NCBI GenBank assembly: GCA_033220425.1
Contig: CM065651.1
Location: 1,364,001-1,428,000 of the forward strand
Source: Lepraria neglecta
Lineage: Eukaryota; Ascomycota; Lecanoromycetes; Lecanorales; Stereocaulaceae
Reading direction: 5' to 3'
Length of the DNA: 64,000 nucleotides
Shown here: piece after piece, positions 1 to 11,525 of the stretch
How the letters are laid out: every line of letters begins with the position of its first letter
Position numbering within the stretch: position 1 is the first letter of the stretch
Program-made: the position numbers and the translations under genes
Notes under the pieces: generated by a model
Databases searched by the model: none
Seen by the model: only the letters and a program-made list of their open reading frames with translations
Told to the model about the DNA's origin: nothing

Positions 1-1914
1 AAGGGCCAAATACCGGTGGAATGGGCGCTTATGCTCCAACCAGAGTTGCAACTCCGCAACTGATCGAGGAAATTCACCGAACAGTCCTGCAGCCCACAAT
101 CGATGGTATGAGGAAAGAAAGGTACCCATTCGTGGGTTTGCTGTTTACCGGTTTTATGGTCACAAAGGATGGGCCAAAAACCTTGGAATACAATGTATGA
201 GGGGGCTCTTAGCCATGTTGTTTCGCCATTGTAACGGGTGCTGACCAGACATTAGGTCCGTTTTGGTGATCCAGAAACCCAAACACTGCTGCCTCTTATG
301 GATGGTGACCTCGCGGAAGTGATGGTTGCATGCACCGAAGGATGGCTTGATGCCACAAATTTCGGGGCCTATTCCCTGTTTTCTGCCACAGTAGTGGCTG
401 CAGCTGGGGGCTATCCTGGCCCATGTGTTCGGGGCGATACCATAAATTTGACCGCTCCACCGGCTGATACCCACATCTTCCATGCAGGCACGAAGGGACC
501 TACCCCTACAAAAACGCAGACAGATGGGAAACCAGCATTGCAACCTTTACATAACGATGGGCAAGCCGCCGTGCCACCGCTACAAAACCACGGTCAGAAA
601 CCCTTGCAACCGCTGCATACACATGATGTTCACCTTCGCTCTTCACACAATTTCGGCTCTTCGAAAGTTCTAACAACCTCCGGAGGCCGGGTGATTGCCG
701 CAACATCGACCGGTAACACACTCGAGGCTGCCATATCTCAGGCGTACAAAGGGATATCTACCATCAGTTTTGCTAATATGCACTTCCGCCGAGACATTGG
801 TAAACGCAGCCTGAGGCCTGAGTCCAAATCCACAAAGCGTGCCAATGGCGCCGGTCTTACTTACGAATCAGCTGGCGTCTCCATCTCCGCAGGTAACAGT
901 CTCGTCAAACGGATCACACCTCTCGTGGCTTCTACAGCCCGTCCTGGCGCTTCAGCTGAAATTGGTGGCTTCGGTGGTGTCTTCGATCTGTATGAGGCAG
1001 GATACAAGACCACACCCAACCTCGTTACTGGAACAGACGGCGTAGGCACGAAGCTGAAGATTGCTCAAGCTATCGGAAAACACGACACCATCGGGATTGA
1101 TCTTTGCGCAATGAATGTCAATGACTTAATTGTGCAAGGAGCCGAGCCACTTTTCTTTGCGGATACCTACACCTGCAGCAAATTGGATGTTGACGTTGCA
1201 GAACAAGTGATCAAGGGACTTTGCGCCGGTTGCAGAGAAGCAAATTGCGCTTTGGTAGGTGGCGAGACAGCTGAAATGCCAGGGCTTTTCGCCACCGACG
1301 ATGAATATGACATCGTGGGAGCAACAACCGGAGCTATTCCACGGGACAGGACTGCATTGCCTGACAAGGGTGCCATGCGAGCTGGAGATGTCTTACTGGG
1401 CCTTGCTAGCGACGGCTGCCATTCCAACGGGTTCAGTCTGATACGAAAAATCCTAGAAAGAACTGGAATAACATTCCATGACCGTGCTCCATGGAGCGAG
1501 GACAATGAAAGTGTAGGCCAAAGCTTGCTAACGCCTACTCGAATCTACGTCAAACCTTTACTGCAAGTCGTCAGGAAAGACCTAGTCAAGGGTATGGCAC
1601 ATATCACTGGTGGAGGCTTGATCGAGAATGTGCCACGCATGCTGCCGAAGCATTTAGCCGCCGAGATGGATGCGACAGCATGGCTAGTGCCGAAAGTGCT
1701 GCGCTGGCTGAAGAATCAAGGCTCCATAGATAATCTGGAGTTTGCAAGAGTATGGAACACAGGTTTGGGCATGGTACTGGTCGTCAGCCAAGAGCATGCG
1801 CAAGATGCAATGGACAAGCTGAAGGGTGCGGGGGAAGTTGTTTGTGTTGTTGGAAAGGTGATTGAAAGAGAAGAGGAGGGCTGTATCATCAAAAACATGC
1901 ATGTTTGGGAATAG
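1..1914 (+). CDS. ADE5,7: Bifunctional GAR synthetase / AIR synthetase (3' part)
   Basis: Bifunctional purine enzyme: phosphoribosylamine-glycine ligase (GARS) followed by phosphoribosylformylglycinamidine cyclo-ligase (AIRS), acting in the cytosol. The gene enters from the left edge, so the start is missing. The visible frame begins at base 3 with GPNTGGMGAYAPT of the GARS ATP-grasp domain. A 61-nt intron at 195-255 (GTATGA...ATTAG, branch TGCTGAC) joins LEYNV to RFGDPETQ. The AIRS half starts near base 850 and shows GTDGVGTKLK, DLCAMNVNDL, GGETAEMPG and ITGGGLIENVPR. Joined exons 3-194 and 256-1914 stay in frame. Between HAGT and GGRVI there are about 63 residues where the family normally has about 10; the extra stretch is Pro/Gln/His-rich with repeated PLQ/PLH units. 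I see no intron that would remove it. Confidence 0.95.
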
Positions 1915-2502
1915 GGACATCTAGGCGTTATCTGAGGATGCATAGATACCCAATCTGCAAATATTTCTATGGCCCTGGCTGGACAAGCATTTCCAAAGCT
2001 CGACCATTAGTGCATTTCTATCTCGTAGTTCAAAGTGCTCCAAGGTGAAGTTTGTTGACGTCTGATCGTGACTTTCTACACCTAGGTTAACGCTAGTATC
2101 TGGCATATTCGAGTTGCATTATCTTTGAAGAAAAATGACTTGCATAAGAGCAAGCACAATAAGAAAAAGCCTGGTAACAGAGACTGTTAGGGACAGAAAC
2201 TTGTCTCGGATTTGGCCGCCTTTGTCCGTGGTTCTCCGATATGGCCGAGGCGCCGCTAAAGGCTGAAGTAGTTACGCAAGTTCAGTAGATGCCCCCAGCT
2301 TCAGACTCATATTCCGCGTCATGCTGCATTAGATACGGAGGTATTTTCCGAGTAGCCCAAGTGCAATTGTTACTCTGGTGTAAGTTTTCATTTCAATCCG
2401 TATTCTACTTCTACTTGAAAGTCCCCTGTGCCCTCAGATTTACTTTGCAGATCCTTATTTGGGCAGTCGGCAAACAATGAACGCGAGTGCATATTGGCCA
2501 AA
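1915..2502. other. Intergenic region between ADE5,7 and the PH/LRR gene
   Basis: No supported gene. It should hold the 3' UTR of ADE5,7 and the promoter and 5' UTR of the next gene, which lies on the same strand. The reading frame of the next gene is open upstream of its ATG to about 2428, but without another ATG. Confidence 0.5.
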
Positions 2503-5500
2503 ATGTCGGATAGGCGCAGAAGAAAATCCTTGACAATCTTCCGGCCTGAGATCTCCGCATTGACTCCCATCAATGAACCCCCAGACAGTGCCCCAGCTGG
2601 TGGGCTGCTTAAGAAACGGCGGCCCACGACCCTCTTCTCCTCCAGTCCTACAAGCTCTCCCACCAGCTCCGACATGCCACCCTCAAGTCCCGCAAGTCCC
2701 CTGACGCCAATCAAGAGGACTGATTCACAGAGCAGTCTAAGAGGCCTCCTACCAAAGTCAAGACCACGAAGCCTGCAGAAACAGAAGCCAGGTCGACCAT
2801 CAAGCATCTTCGGCTCCTTTCGAAATTCCCTCTATTCATCGCAGGAAGAAGACAACCCGCTCGCACGCACTACCTCAAAGCAAGATTCAGTACACTCTAC
2901 AGGTTCTGCTGCCGCTCTAAACTATGGAGGTTCGATCTTGGAACATGGCGAGATACAAACGTCAGGGGGGTTGTTCAAAAAGAAAAACCAGTACTTTGTG
3001 CTCACAGACACACACTTGGTGCGGTTCAAGAGCCAGGAGCGGGCGTTCGAAGTCTTCCCAAGCATACCATCATCCCTTGGGAGATCAAGTGGCATGAGAC
3101 ACTCTCGGATTAGTTCAAGCGGCTCCCTCAACGAGCTCCACACGGCCTCGTCTGGGGAGAGCCATCACGCAATACAGCTTCACGATATCATTTCCGTGTG
3201 CCGCTTGGATGATGGTAAACCATACTTCAGCATAGAGATCAATCATATGGATGAGGAGACGAATTATGTGGGCGCTATTACACTCCAGCTATATGATCCT
3301 CTAGAGTACAATGTCTGGACATCATCTATCCGAGGTGCGGTGATCAAAGCTCGGCTTAATGATCCACAACCATTTTCGCAGAACCTAATCCAACACACGG
3401 CGCGGGTACTAGAACGAGAGCATGACTATCATCCAAATTCATTTCACCTGTTCAAAGTGATTAAAAGGAGCAGCAAATCTGCAATAAGATCTTCCTCAGA
3501 GGACTTGACCAAAGTGCACTCGACAATTTGCATCCTAGCTTTCGGTATCCACAAGATGCACTTAGTCCCATTTCCCAGATCCTCAAGGAACGCATCGAAC
3601 ACCTCACTCTCGGACATGAACGCCGTTTCCAATGGAATCTTAGCCGTCACAAATCTCAAAATGCATGAGACCGATGACGCCTTCTCGATTACATGTCGCG
3701 TACCTTTCCGCCAAAGTACGACACTGTATCTGGCTTCGTCTCTTGTCAGTGACATAGCCTTGACTATACGCAATGGAATTGATTTCTTGAAACCTCTTTG
3801 GGGGGAGTCGTCGATGACTTGGGAGGTGACGTCAGCCGTGGAGAATGGCGTCTGGACAATAGAACCACCCGAAGACCCCATTGCAGGCTACGACCGCACA
3901 CTCACGGCCTACTGTGCGGCTTATAATGTTGATCCCTCGAATATACAGTATACAGTGCACGACGACTGTGATGATGCACCGGTATTCGAGCTCCTCCAAC
4001 CAGCGGACAATGGCCGGACTAGATACTCAGCGCTTGAGCTTCTGGCTATCATGCGATCGCTGAGGTACAATGAGTCTTTCTCTACCCTTTCTTTCCGAAA
4101 CGTCAGCCTAGACGTTCTACATAACTTACGTGATCACTACGGCACTGACCACGTACCTTTGACGACCAAATCTGGAATACCCATGAATATCCCTGACGAA
4201 GAGAACGCCACTCTGCTAGTTCAGGAGATACGAGCTTTAGCAGTAAAGTGCAGACGTCTTCGGCGACTGGATGTCTCCTACTGCCTTACTAGGAGATTTC
4301 AGCAACAAGATGAAACCGCCCAAGATCCAGGCTGCGGCATTTGTGAAGCGTTGTTCCCCCTATGTGCCAAGCAATGGACTAATATCGACTGGATTATACT
4401 CAACGGGATTGTTCTCACAGACGTCGACATTGATTACATCTTCTCGGCTGCCATCGACAAGTCTTGCCACTTCCGTGCATTGGATGTTGGGTATTGCGGT
4501 TTAGTGGATCGAAGTATGCATACAATACTTCAAGCGATGTTCCATCAAGAGGCGACCATGGAGTCAATCAACCTATCGGGGAACTTGGCTCGGCAGGAGC
4601 CCAAAGAGATCGAAAACCAGCTCGGACACATGGAGTTCATTCGCAAAGTCAATCTGTCTCATATTAATCGGATCTCAAGTCCAGAGCCCCTGATCCCTGC
4701 TAATATGTTGACGAAATGGAAGTTGGTGGACCTTCGGCTCAGCAGAACCGCGTTGAACGAACAGAGTGTGGAAGCACTGATGATGTATCTCATGGATGAC
4801 AAGTCGGAACACCTCAGAATTTTGCTGCTCGATCAATGCCGACTTACCAGCACTGAAGCCTCTTTCCTGCTGAACGCAATCAGTCAGAAACCTGGAAGAG
4901 CTAGGAAAATGCACCTCGACCTCAGCGAGAACCGTCTTGAACAGCATCATGAGGCTCTTGTTGATGCCATAGAGCGTTCTTGCAGTCCGGTGCGCCTCAC
5001 AATGCAGATGATGGAGTATAAGAATGAGAAAAACTTTCAAAAGCTAATAGAAGCTTTCTCTAAGAATACTACCACAAAGTCCCTCGACATCTCCAAGCTT
5101 TCCCTTCCGATAGACGCGGGCGATGACACCTGTAAGATATTGAATCGGCTATTCACTGAGAATCGCACGATTGAAGAGATTGACATTTCAGGCGAACACA
5201 CGCATATCGAGGCAGCTCAGTATGGAAATGGCCTCAACCATGCGTTGGCAGGTTTAAAGCGAAATAGGACTCTCCAAGTCTTGCGCGTGGAGCATCAAAA
5301 GCTGGGGCTACAGGGAGCGAGCACGCTGGCCTCCGTTCTTGAAGAGAATACCACTCTGCGAGAAATCCACTGCGAAAATAACGAGATCAACCTCCAAGCA
5401 TTCACCGTACTCGTCAACGGTCTCGAACGCAATACTACAGTACTGTATCTATCATCGATGGAGTTCGACCGAGCTTGGACGCAAAAGAAAGTGGACCGGG

Positions 5501-6024
5501 AAATTGACAATATTCGAGAAAACCCTGTACCATCGCCTGTGACAAGAATGTCATCTTCCACCAAAGCAACGGTCAACCGAACACTGGGCCGGACCCTTGG
5601 CAGGACTATTGGGAGCCGAAAAGTCTTTTCGCCTCGTAACAATCACGAGAATCATTCGCCAAAGAACAGTTATACGGACACAGATTTTCAGGCCGCAATG
5701 GGAAGTCTATCGCAGAATTGGGACCGAGAAGTTGCGAGGTTAAACGGGTATCTGGACAGGAACTACAACCTGGCACACGGGCTGGCTCCCGACGGTCAGC
5801 CGTTGCTTGATATTGACAGGCCTGAGACCAGTGAGAGCCTGGCAACTGCTATACGGGGTTATAATATTGACGACAAAACGCCGACTGCTGAGGTGAATCG
5901 TCAGCTGGTTGTGGGGGACAAAGACACGCAAGAGAAGGAGTATGACGTTGAGGAGAAGGAAGTCAGCGCCGAGGACAACGCCTACGAATCAGAGGGAGAT
6001 GCATTAGTGATGGGCAAGCATTAG
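2503..6024 (+). CDS. PH-domain and leucine-rich-repeat protein (RNI-like)
   Basis: Single-exon protein of 1173 residues. The start is the ATG at 2503 (context CCAAAATGTC), the first ATG in the open frame. The N-terminus is basic and Ser/Pro-rich (MSDRRRRKSLTIF), low in complexity and probably disordered. A PH-like domain lies at about residues 145-285 (GGLFKKKNQYFVLTDTHLVR to the YNVWTSSIRGAV helix), followed by a second PH-like stretch. From about residue 590 to 990 there are ribonuclease-inhibitor-type repeats (LDVSYCLTRR, LDVGYCGLVD, LLLDQCRLTSTEA, LDLSENRLEQHHEAL, IHCENNEINLQAF). The plan (PH, then RI-type LRR) recalls CARMIL-like actin regulators and related fungal proteins, but orthology is not shown. 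The gene ends in a run of GCATTA repeats that supplies three consecutive in-frame TAG codons. Confidence 0.85.
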   Translation: MSDRRRRKSLTIFRPEISALTPINEPPDSAPAGGLLKKRRPTTLFSSSPTSSPTSSDMPPSSPASPLTPIKRTDSQSSLRGLLPKSRPRSLQKQKPGRPSSIFGSFRNSLYSSQEEDNPLARTTSKQDSVHSTGSAAALNYGGSILEHGEIQTSGGLFKKKNQYFVLTDTHLVRFKSQERAFEVFPSIPSSLGRSSGMRHSRISSSGSLNELHTASSGESHHAIQLHDIISVCRLDDGKPYFSIEINHMDEETNYVGAITLQLYDPLEYNVWTSSIRGAVIKARLNDPQPFSQNLIQHTARVLEREHDYHPNSFHLFKVIKRSSKSAIRSSSEDLTKVHSTICILAFGIHKMHLVPFPRSSRNASNTSLSDMNAVSNGILAVTNLKMHETDDAFSITCRVPFRQSTTLYLASSLVSDIALTIRNGIDFLKPLWGESSMTWEVTSAVENGVWTIEPPEDPIAGYDRTLTAYCAAYNVDPSNIQYTVHDDCDDAPVFELLQPADNGRTRYSALELLAIMRSLRYNESFSTLSFRNVSLDVLHNLRDHYGTDHVPLTTKSGIPMNIPDEENATLLVQEIRALAVKCRRLRRLDVSYCLTRRFQQQDETAQDPGCGICEALFPLCAKQWTNIDWIILNGIVLTDVDIDYIFSAAIDKSCHFRALDVGYCGLVDRSMHTILQAMFHQEATMESINLSGNLARQEPKEIENQLGHMEFIRKVNLSHINRISSPEPLIPANMLTKWKLVDLRLSRTALNEQSVEALMMYLMDDKSEHLRILLLDQCRLTSTEASFLLNAISQKPGRARKMHLDLSENRLEQHHEALVDAIERSCSPVRLTMQMMEYKNEKNFQKLIEAFSKNTTTKSLDISKLSLPIDAGDDTCKILNRLFTENRTIEEIDISGEHTHIEAAQYGNGLNHALAGLKRNRTLQVLRVEHQKLGLQGASTLASVLEENTTLREIHCENNEINLQAFTVLVNGLERNTTVLYLSSMEFDRAWTQKKVDREIDNIRENPVPSPVTRMSSSTKATVNRTLGRTLGRTIGSRKVFSPRNNHENHSPKNSYTDTDFQAAMGSLSQNWDREVARLNGYLDRNYNLAHGLAPDGQPLLDIDRPETSESLATAIRGYNIDDKTPTAEVNRQLVVGDKDTQEKEYDVEEKEVSAEDNAYESEGDALVMGKH

Positions 6025-7092
6025 CATTAGCATTAGCATATGTAGGATGATAGCGTTTTGTTTTTTAGAGAAAAAGAAGTCTCGATGACTTGATGAGAAT
6101 GACGGCAACGGCGTTTGGATATTGGTGCATAGATCGGCGGGTTTCTTATGCATGATTGCGACTGGCGTGTGCAGATGGGCGCAGCCGTAAGACACGCGTA
6201 GATCGCTGTTCTCGAGCGGCATTCGCTGCGAATGATTAGGATGATTAGAAGGATTACGTGTATAGATAGAAGTCCGTGCAGATGATATGGCTGTGCGAAA
6301 CTCGCACAAAAGTAGTAACAAAGTACACATGGTACGTAGTACACGTCCTCATGGATCGCAAGAGATGTCGCAGATGATCTACCGTCAAGATCCAAAATCC
6401 CAAAATCCTGGGGCTCATGACCCCTCAAAGATACCTTACCGACGACCGAGCACACCTCGCGAAAAAGGGTCTTTCAGGGCTAAAAGGATCGGGGATGGGG
6501 CGTGGCTTTGATGGGCAGAAAAGAAAGGTCTGGGGCTGTGTTCCCCCTAGGAGAGAAGCTTTTCAGGGGAGCTATTCTGGCGGGAAAGACTCGCAGCTCT
6601 ATACTATTTGCGGCCTAAACAATGCCAGGGGAGCGAATCGGAACCTAAAACCAAGCCGTTTTAAATCTCGCAAATGAAACTAATTGTCCACGCAACCGAG
6701 GACACTTTCTTGACCTCGAACTCGTACGCTTTTCTTCTTTACTGAATCTTTTTGTTGAAACACCAAAACTCTTGTCTGTCCTTCCCTATCATACTCATTC
6801 AATTCTTGCCATAGACAGTTCCATTGTCTTTTTAGAAAATCGACATTCTGGGTCTTAACAGGATCTGCCTTTCATTTCAGAATTGGAACGGGAACCCTTG
6901 ATGCAGCCTACGGGCGAGTGCACGCGGCCAGCTGCGACAAACGTGTCAACACCCTCAAACCACCTCGAATTTCTCTAATAACACCTCTACGACGGCCTCT
7001 GCATTTCCTCCTCAACAGAGCCTCCGCATCGCTACCGCTCCGACTGTACAAACCACCACCACCATCACCTTCCTCCTCCTACAACCACAATC
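6025..7092. other. Intergenic region upstream of the GT32 gene
   Basis: About 1 kb with no supported coding region. It contains the 3' end of the PH/LRR gene and the promoter of the GT32 gene. The last 150 bases before the ATG are C- and T/A-rich (ACCACCACC, CCTCCTCCTAC), as is common in fungal 5' UTRs. Open frames here are overlaps in low-complexity sequence. Confidence 0.5.
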
Positions 7093-8352
7093 ATGCGTCG
7101 CGGCCTCACAATCTTCCTTTTAATAAACCTCTTAATAATCATCTTTTTAATCCGTTCCGTCTTCACCCTCCTCACCCTCCTCATCGAAGACGGCTCCGCA
7201 GACGCTATCCACCCGGCAGAAATACCCGCTCCGAACTCTCCCCTGATCGATGACCGCAAACAACTCATTCCCAAGATAATACACCAGACTTATGCCAATG
7301 ACACGGTGCCGGAAAGGTGGAGGGAGGCGCAGAAGAGCTGTATCGATATGCATGAGGATTATGAGTACAAGGTGGGTAAACGCCAAAGATGGTTGGCAGA
7401 AACCGTTGGAGGAACCTTGGATGGGAGGAGGCTAATTGAATCATGGTTCTAGCTCTGGACGGATGCAAGTTCACGCGAGCTCATAGCAACTGAATACCCC
7501 TGGTTTCTCGGAACTTTCGACAACTACTCGCAGCCCATACAACGCGCAGACGCAATTCGGTACTTTGTTCTTAACCGCTTTGGCGGTATATACATTGACC
7601 TCGACGCTGTACGTCCCCTACCTTTCTCCCACTCACCCCATTTAAATTCCTTGAGATAGTTGGAGAAGATTGCTAACGCTTGCTTCTTCCAGGGCTGCAA
7701 CCGCCGGCTCGACCCCCTCCTCTCCTATCCTGCCTGGGTACGCCGCACCGACCCAACCGGCATCTCCAACGACGCCATGGGCTCCATTGCCAACCATCCT
7801 TTCTTCACCCTCGTAATCGAATCCTTAATCCCTTACGACCGCAATTGGAAGCTGCCCTACATAACAGTCATGTATTCGACCGGCCCCCTCTTCCTCTCCG
7901 TCATCTGGCAGGAATACAAGCGCGGACGCGGTAGCGAGGTTACTTCGTTCCTTGGAACGCCTGGAAGCAGTGGCAGGTGGGATGGCACGGAGGATCACAG
8001 GGTCAGGGTGCTGATGGGGGATGAGTACAACAAGCAGCCGTGGGCTTTCTTCCGGTGGTACGGTGGGAGCAGTTGGCATGGGAGTGATGCGCAGCTTATT
8101 TTCTGGATGGGGAAGCATTGGATGTTGCTTACCGCGTCGGGTTTTCTGGTTGCGGGGGTTGTGGGGTTGTGTATATGGTGGATTTATGGGCGGGTGCTGC
8201 TACTCGGGCAGAGGAGAAGAAAAGGCGGAAAGTGTGCGGATTCGAATTCGAATTCGTGGGGGGCGAGCGGCACTGCATGGGCGCAGCGAATACCGCTTTG
8301 GCGGAGAGGAAGTTCGAACGGCTACGAACTCATTGAACGGCACGAAGTGTAA
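7093..8352 (+). CDS. SUR1: GT32 mannosyltransferase, SUR1/CSH1-like (MIPC synthase catalytic subunit)
   Basis: Likely adds mannose to inositol-phosphorylceramide in the Golgi. Three exons, 7093-7371, 7453-7608 and 7693-8352, give 364 residues; introns are 81 and 84 nt (GTGGGT...TCTAG, GTACGT...TCCAG). The N-terminus is a signal anchor (about residues 5-30, LLINLLIIIFLIRSVFTLL). The GT32 core runs through IPKIIHQTY, YEYKLWTDASS, RADAIRYFVLNRFGGIYIDL, the metal-binding DLD and the GCNRRLDPL segment typical of the SUR1/CSH1/IMT1 branch rather than OCH1. The second intron falls directly after DLDA. A C-terminal membrane segment is present at about residues 300-325 (TASGFLVAGVVGLCIWWIYG). The serine palmitoyltransferase small subunit gene lies 4.4 kb away, so two sphingolipid genes are close, though not adjacent. 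Confidence 0.9.
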
Positions 8353-9126
8353 TATCCCTCGAGGTGCTCTATTGGTCTGAGCGATGGGCGATGAATTGTT
8401 CAAAGATAGAATTGTGGGCGCACAGCTTTAGCAAGCATAGGCGCGTGGTCGAGGGCAAAGGATTCCTCGCATTGCATGCATGTACTCGGTTTGGTCAGTG
8501 AAGAGGTAGGGCTTCTTCGATTCTTTGTGTTTACTTTACCTACCTATGAGGTACTTTCGTTGTACATATTATAAGCGCCATCTTGTCCAAAGAACCATTT
8601 TTAACAGATCTGGTCTGCGCTGCAAAATGCTGGAGTCATGATGTGCTGACCCTAGCAGTCTCTGGAAATGGAGTCTTCATCATATAAACAGACACAGCCG
8701 GACACAGCCGATCACAGCTTTGATGAAACAAATTCTCTTCCAAGCATTCGTATTGCCATGAGTCTCCATGTCCATCTGTCAATGTTCGCTGAGCTGCTCA
8801 TTGTAGAGGGCACGATGCCGTCAGTTCAAAATCGACTTCTTCCTCAAAGCTAACGAATGGCATCTCCTTGTTGTGGATGGTGGCTAGCACGATAGTGACT
8901 GAGAACAGCAAGTAGATACGGCGATTTGTGTTCCTTTGATGCTATGCATTGACATTGGTCGCAATTCCTCGCTAGCTGGCAGCGTTGTAAGGGTTTCCAC
9001 GACCTCCTTAGTCGCCAGGTCTATTCAGACGTGGACCATCCTCTTTCCTGGTCCAGATCAGCGAGGTCAGGATCGAAAGGCATAGCGCCGCTATGGTAGT
9101 GTGATTGTCTTGGACTCCTAATCGCT
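8353..9126. other. Intergenic region
   Basis: No supported gene. It lies between the 3' ends of two convergent genes. It contains a short direct repeat of GGACACAGCC around 8692-8715. No other structure was recognised. Confidence 0.4.
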
Positions 9127-9708
9127 TCAACCCTTCTCTTGCTTCCTCCCAACCTCTTTCCGTTCTTCCTCCTCGACCATACCTTCCCATCGCCTCCATA
9201 CTGCCTCATCATTCATCCTCTTCCTCTCACGTCTGGCAGCGAACTCATAAGCACGAAGTCGTCGATCGGCTTCTAGCCAGGCGCCCAAGGTCATGCCGGA
9301 CATCTGGATGTACCTGGACAGAACCGAGTGTCAGATGAAACTGGATAAAAGAGCTGGTGATGGGCTACGGAGGATACGGATAGGGTGAGAAGACCACAGA
9401 GGGACAGTTCCAAAGGCAAGAGAGAAGCAGACGCACACTTTGAATTGGACAGTCAAGCTTCTGTAGATGGGCGAGAGGAAGTATCCAGCGATACCCAGCC
9501 CTCCACAGAGGAGTCCCCACTGTCACAATGGCATTGTCAGCATTTTAATATGCTGGGGAGGCGCGGAGGATAGATAAAGGGCCACGGAGGAATGCGGATG
9601 CTGTTTGAGATGGGTTCTCACCTTCGCACCGCCTACTACAGCCCCTCTGAGGGCCTCCGAACCAGCGGCACTTGATTCCTCAGTTGTTCTCTGACCGTAC
9701 CGAGGCAT
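9127..9708 (-). CDS. Small conserved fungal membrane protein (function unknown)
   Basis: Three exons on the minus strand, 9708-9622, 9519-9437 and 9313-9127, give 118 residues. Introns are 102 nt (GTGAGA...GACAG) and 123 nt (GTGCGT...TCCAG). Frame continuity and composition support the model. The middle carries a hydrophobic stretch (WGLLCGGLGIAGYFLSPIYR, then YIQMSGMTLGAWLEA), probably one or two membrane helices. The C-terminus is charged and helical, rich in Arg and Glu (RRERKRMNDEAVWRRWEG). The layout resembles small fungal inner-membrane proteins of unknown function; I do not recognise a named family. The start is the least certain part: the frame continues upstream of the chosen ATG at 9708 through a less convincing stretch. 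Confidence 0.6.
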
Positions 9709-10439
9709 TGCTGGTCCCAATGGCTTCGAAAAGTAGAATGGAAAGGCATGTAGACAGGAACGAAGAAAGTGGTGATGGAACGCCAAGCGAAATGCGGGCC
9801 GGGCGGTTAGCGCTTCTGACATCTGCAGCCTTCTACGAGGCTGACAAGTATGGATTGCTGTAGAATCCTTTAGGCACCCGAACACCGTAAAGCCTTCCCC
9901 TACTCGAGCGTGTATGCCTTCTATGTTCGACCATATGAGGTTGAAGTGACCTGCGAGCAATTCCTCCCATCATGTGCCTGATATGCATGCTATGCTCCCC
10001 ATAACCAAGCGGTGAAGCTCGGAGAAATCCCACGAATCTGCTCAACGTTTAACAACTCCATGCTCACTTAGAGCCGAATTTCTTGATTCCATTGCCTGCA
10101 AACTATCATGTTCTAATGTGTTAAAGCAAGGCAACGCCATTGCAGCTAGTGTGGGCGACTTAAGCTATCTTGACTAACCTACAGCTACCACGGGGCTCAC
10201 TAGTGCGTTGCCTTCATTTGCTTCCCTGAGAAAGATTTCGAAAGCAGTAGCTTCCCAATGCGACAAGTCCAAGATACACTGTTGTCAAAGATGGAAGGTT
10301 GACGGGCAATGTTTCTGGCTTTAAAAGCCTGCAAAAGCTTACTGAGCATTGGTATGGTGCCCGAAGCACGCTGGATACCCTGGTAGCTTACGGCTAATCT
10401 TATATAGCCTCCAGTACCACGCCCTTTTGCAAGACAACC
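9709..10439. other. Intergenic region between divergent genes
   Basis: No supported gene. The region lies between the 5' ends of the small membrane-protein gene (minus) and the 2EXR-like gene (plus) and should contain both promoters. Only chance open frames are present. Confidence 0.4.
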
Positions 10440-11525
10440 ATGGCGCGGTCCCAACGTCCACGCCGTCCCCGTCGCCCCAGGAGCCAACTCCAGTCTCCAC
10501 TGCTAAGCTTCCCTCCCGAGATCAGAAACAAGATATACCGATACGCTCTGGTCCGAGATGAGCCTCTTGACCTATGGCCACACAAATGGACCAAGCCCGA
10601 TGGAGAGACCAAGCCAGCCAGCCCTCTCAAGACTCGACATCAAGAGTCTCTAGAATATGTCCGCAAAGAGATGGCCACGGGTCTCCTAGGCACGTGCCGC
10701 CAGGTCTACAACGAAGCACACATGTTCTTCTGGGGCGACAACCACTTCAAATTCACTGGCAGAAGCGGATGGCAGGGCTTGCTCCGCTTCTTCCTGACCA
10801 TAGGACCTGAAGCTCGAGCACGAATACAACGAGTAGATGTGCATGCACCAATCTACATGCGTTGGCCAGTCAAGGACTCTGACGGCAAGGACCTCAACGG
10901 CCGATCCAAGAACTTCCCGAAGATGCACATGGTCAAAATACCCAAAGAAGGACATCTAGATCGGCTGGCGATCCAAAAACTTTGCATCATATTGGCTCAG
11001 GACAGAACCATGAAGGAGATCAATTTCGTCGTTCCAGAAGGTTTTCGTAACGGCGATGAGGACAGCTTTGGCGGATATGATGAAGATCATGACATGGAGT
11101 GGGATTCGGCTGTTCGACTAAAGAAGATCCAGGCTCTGGACTGGATCAAGATGACGGTGGTGGTGGAGAAGGGTGGATACTTAGCGGTCGACGATGGTCC
11201 TCGTCAGATCATGGCTGAAGGCTGGGATTTGAAGTGCCTACCAGGTAGCTTCATCTGGGAAAAGGGAGCTGAGGACAAGGGAGGAAATTCAGACTACGAG
11301 AAACGCGAAGTCAACGAAACACGGACTTGGAGCGCTCCGAATAGAGAATTAGACTATCTGGTGGGAGTGAAGGAGCTATTTCAAGAGGTGGAAGAAGATT
11401 CTCTGCATGCAAATGGGGGGAAACACAAGGGTACGACGAAAACGAAAGTGGAGAGGACTTTGAAGGGGTTTGATGGGTGCAGATTTATTGGATCTGACGG
11501 AGTCCTTCTACGGCTAGCTACCTGA
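10440..11525 (+). CDS. 2EXR/F-box-like domain protein
   Basis: Single-exon gene of 361 residues starting at the ATG at 10440. After a basic N-terminus with repeated RRPRRPR, the F-box-like start motif LLSFPPEIRNKIYRYAL lies at about residues 20-36. It is followed by the usual GLLGTCRQVYNEAHMFFWGDN segment (about 82-102) and RIQRVDVHA. This is the layout of the large 2EXR/F-box-like family of filamentous ascomycetes. Members are plentiful and mostly uncharacterised; a role in ubiquitin ligase complexes has been suggested for some but is not shown by this sequence. Two further members occur in this window (21021-22213, broken; 44848-46483). Confidence 0.8.
   Translation: MARSQRPRRPRRPRSQLQSPLLSFPPEIRNKIYRYALVRDEPLDLWPHKWTKPDGETKPASPLKTRHQESLEYVRKEMATGLLGTCRQVYNEAHMFFWGDNHFKFTGRSGWQGLLRFFLTIGPEARARIQRVDVHAPIYMRWPVKDSDGKDLNGRSKNFPKMHMVKIPKEGHLDRLAIQKLCIILAQDRTMKEINFVVPEGFRNGDEDSFGGYDEDHDMEWDSAVRLKKIQALDWIKMTVVVEKGGYLAVDDGPRQIMAEGWDLKCLPGSFIWEKGAEDKGGNSDYEKREVNETRTWSAPNRELDYLVGVKELFQEVEEDSLHANGGKHKGTTKTKVERTLKGFDGCRFIGSDGVLLRLAT

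Noticed and set aside
2388-2807. Long open frame opposite the start of the PH/LRR gene
   Set aside because: It mirrors the low-complexity Ser/Pro coding region and has no domain or splice support.
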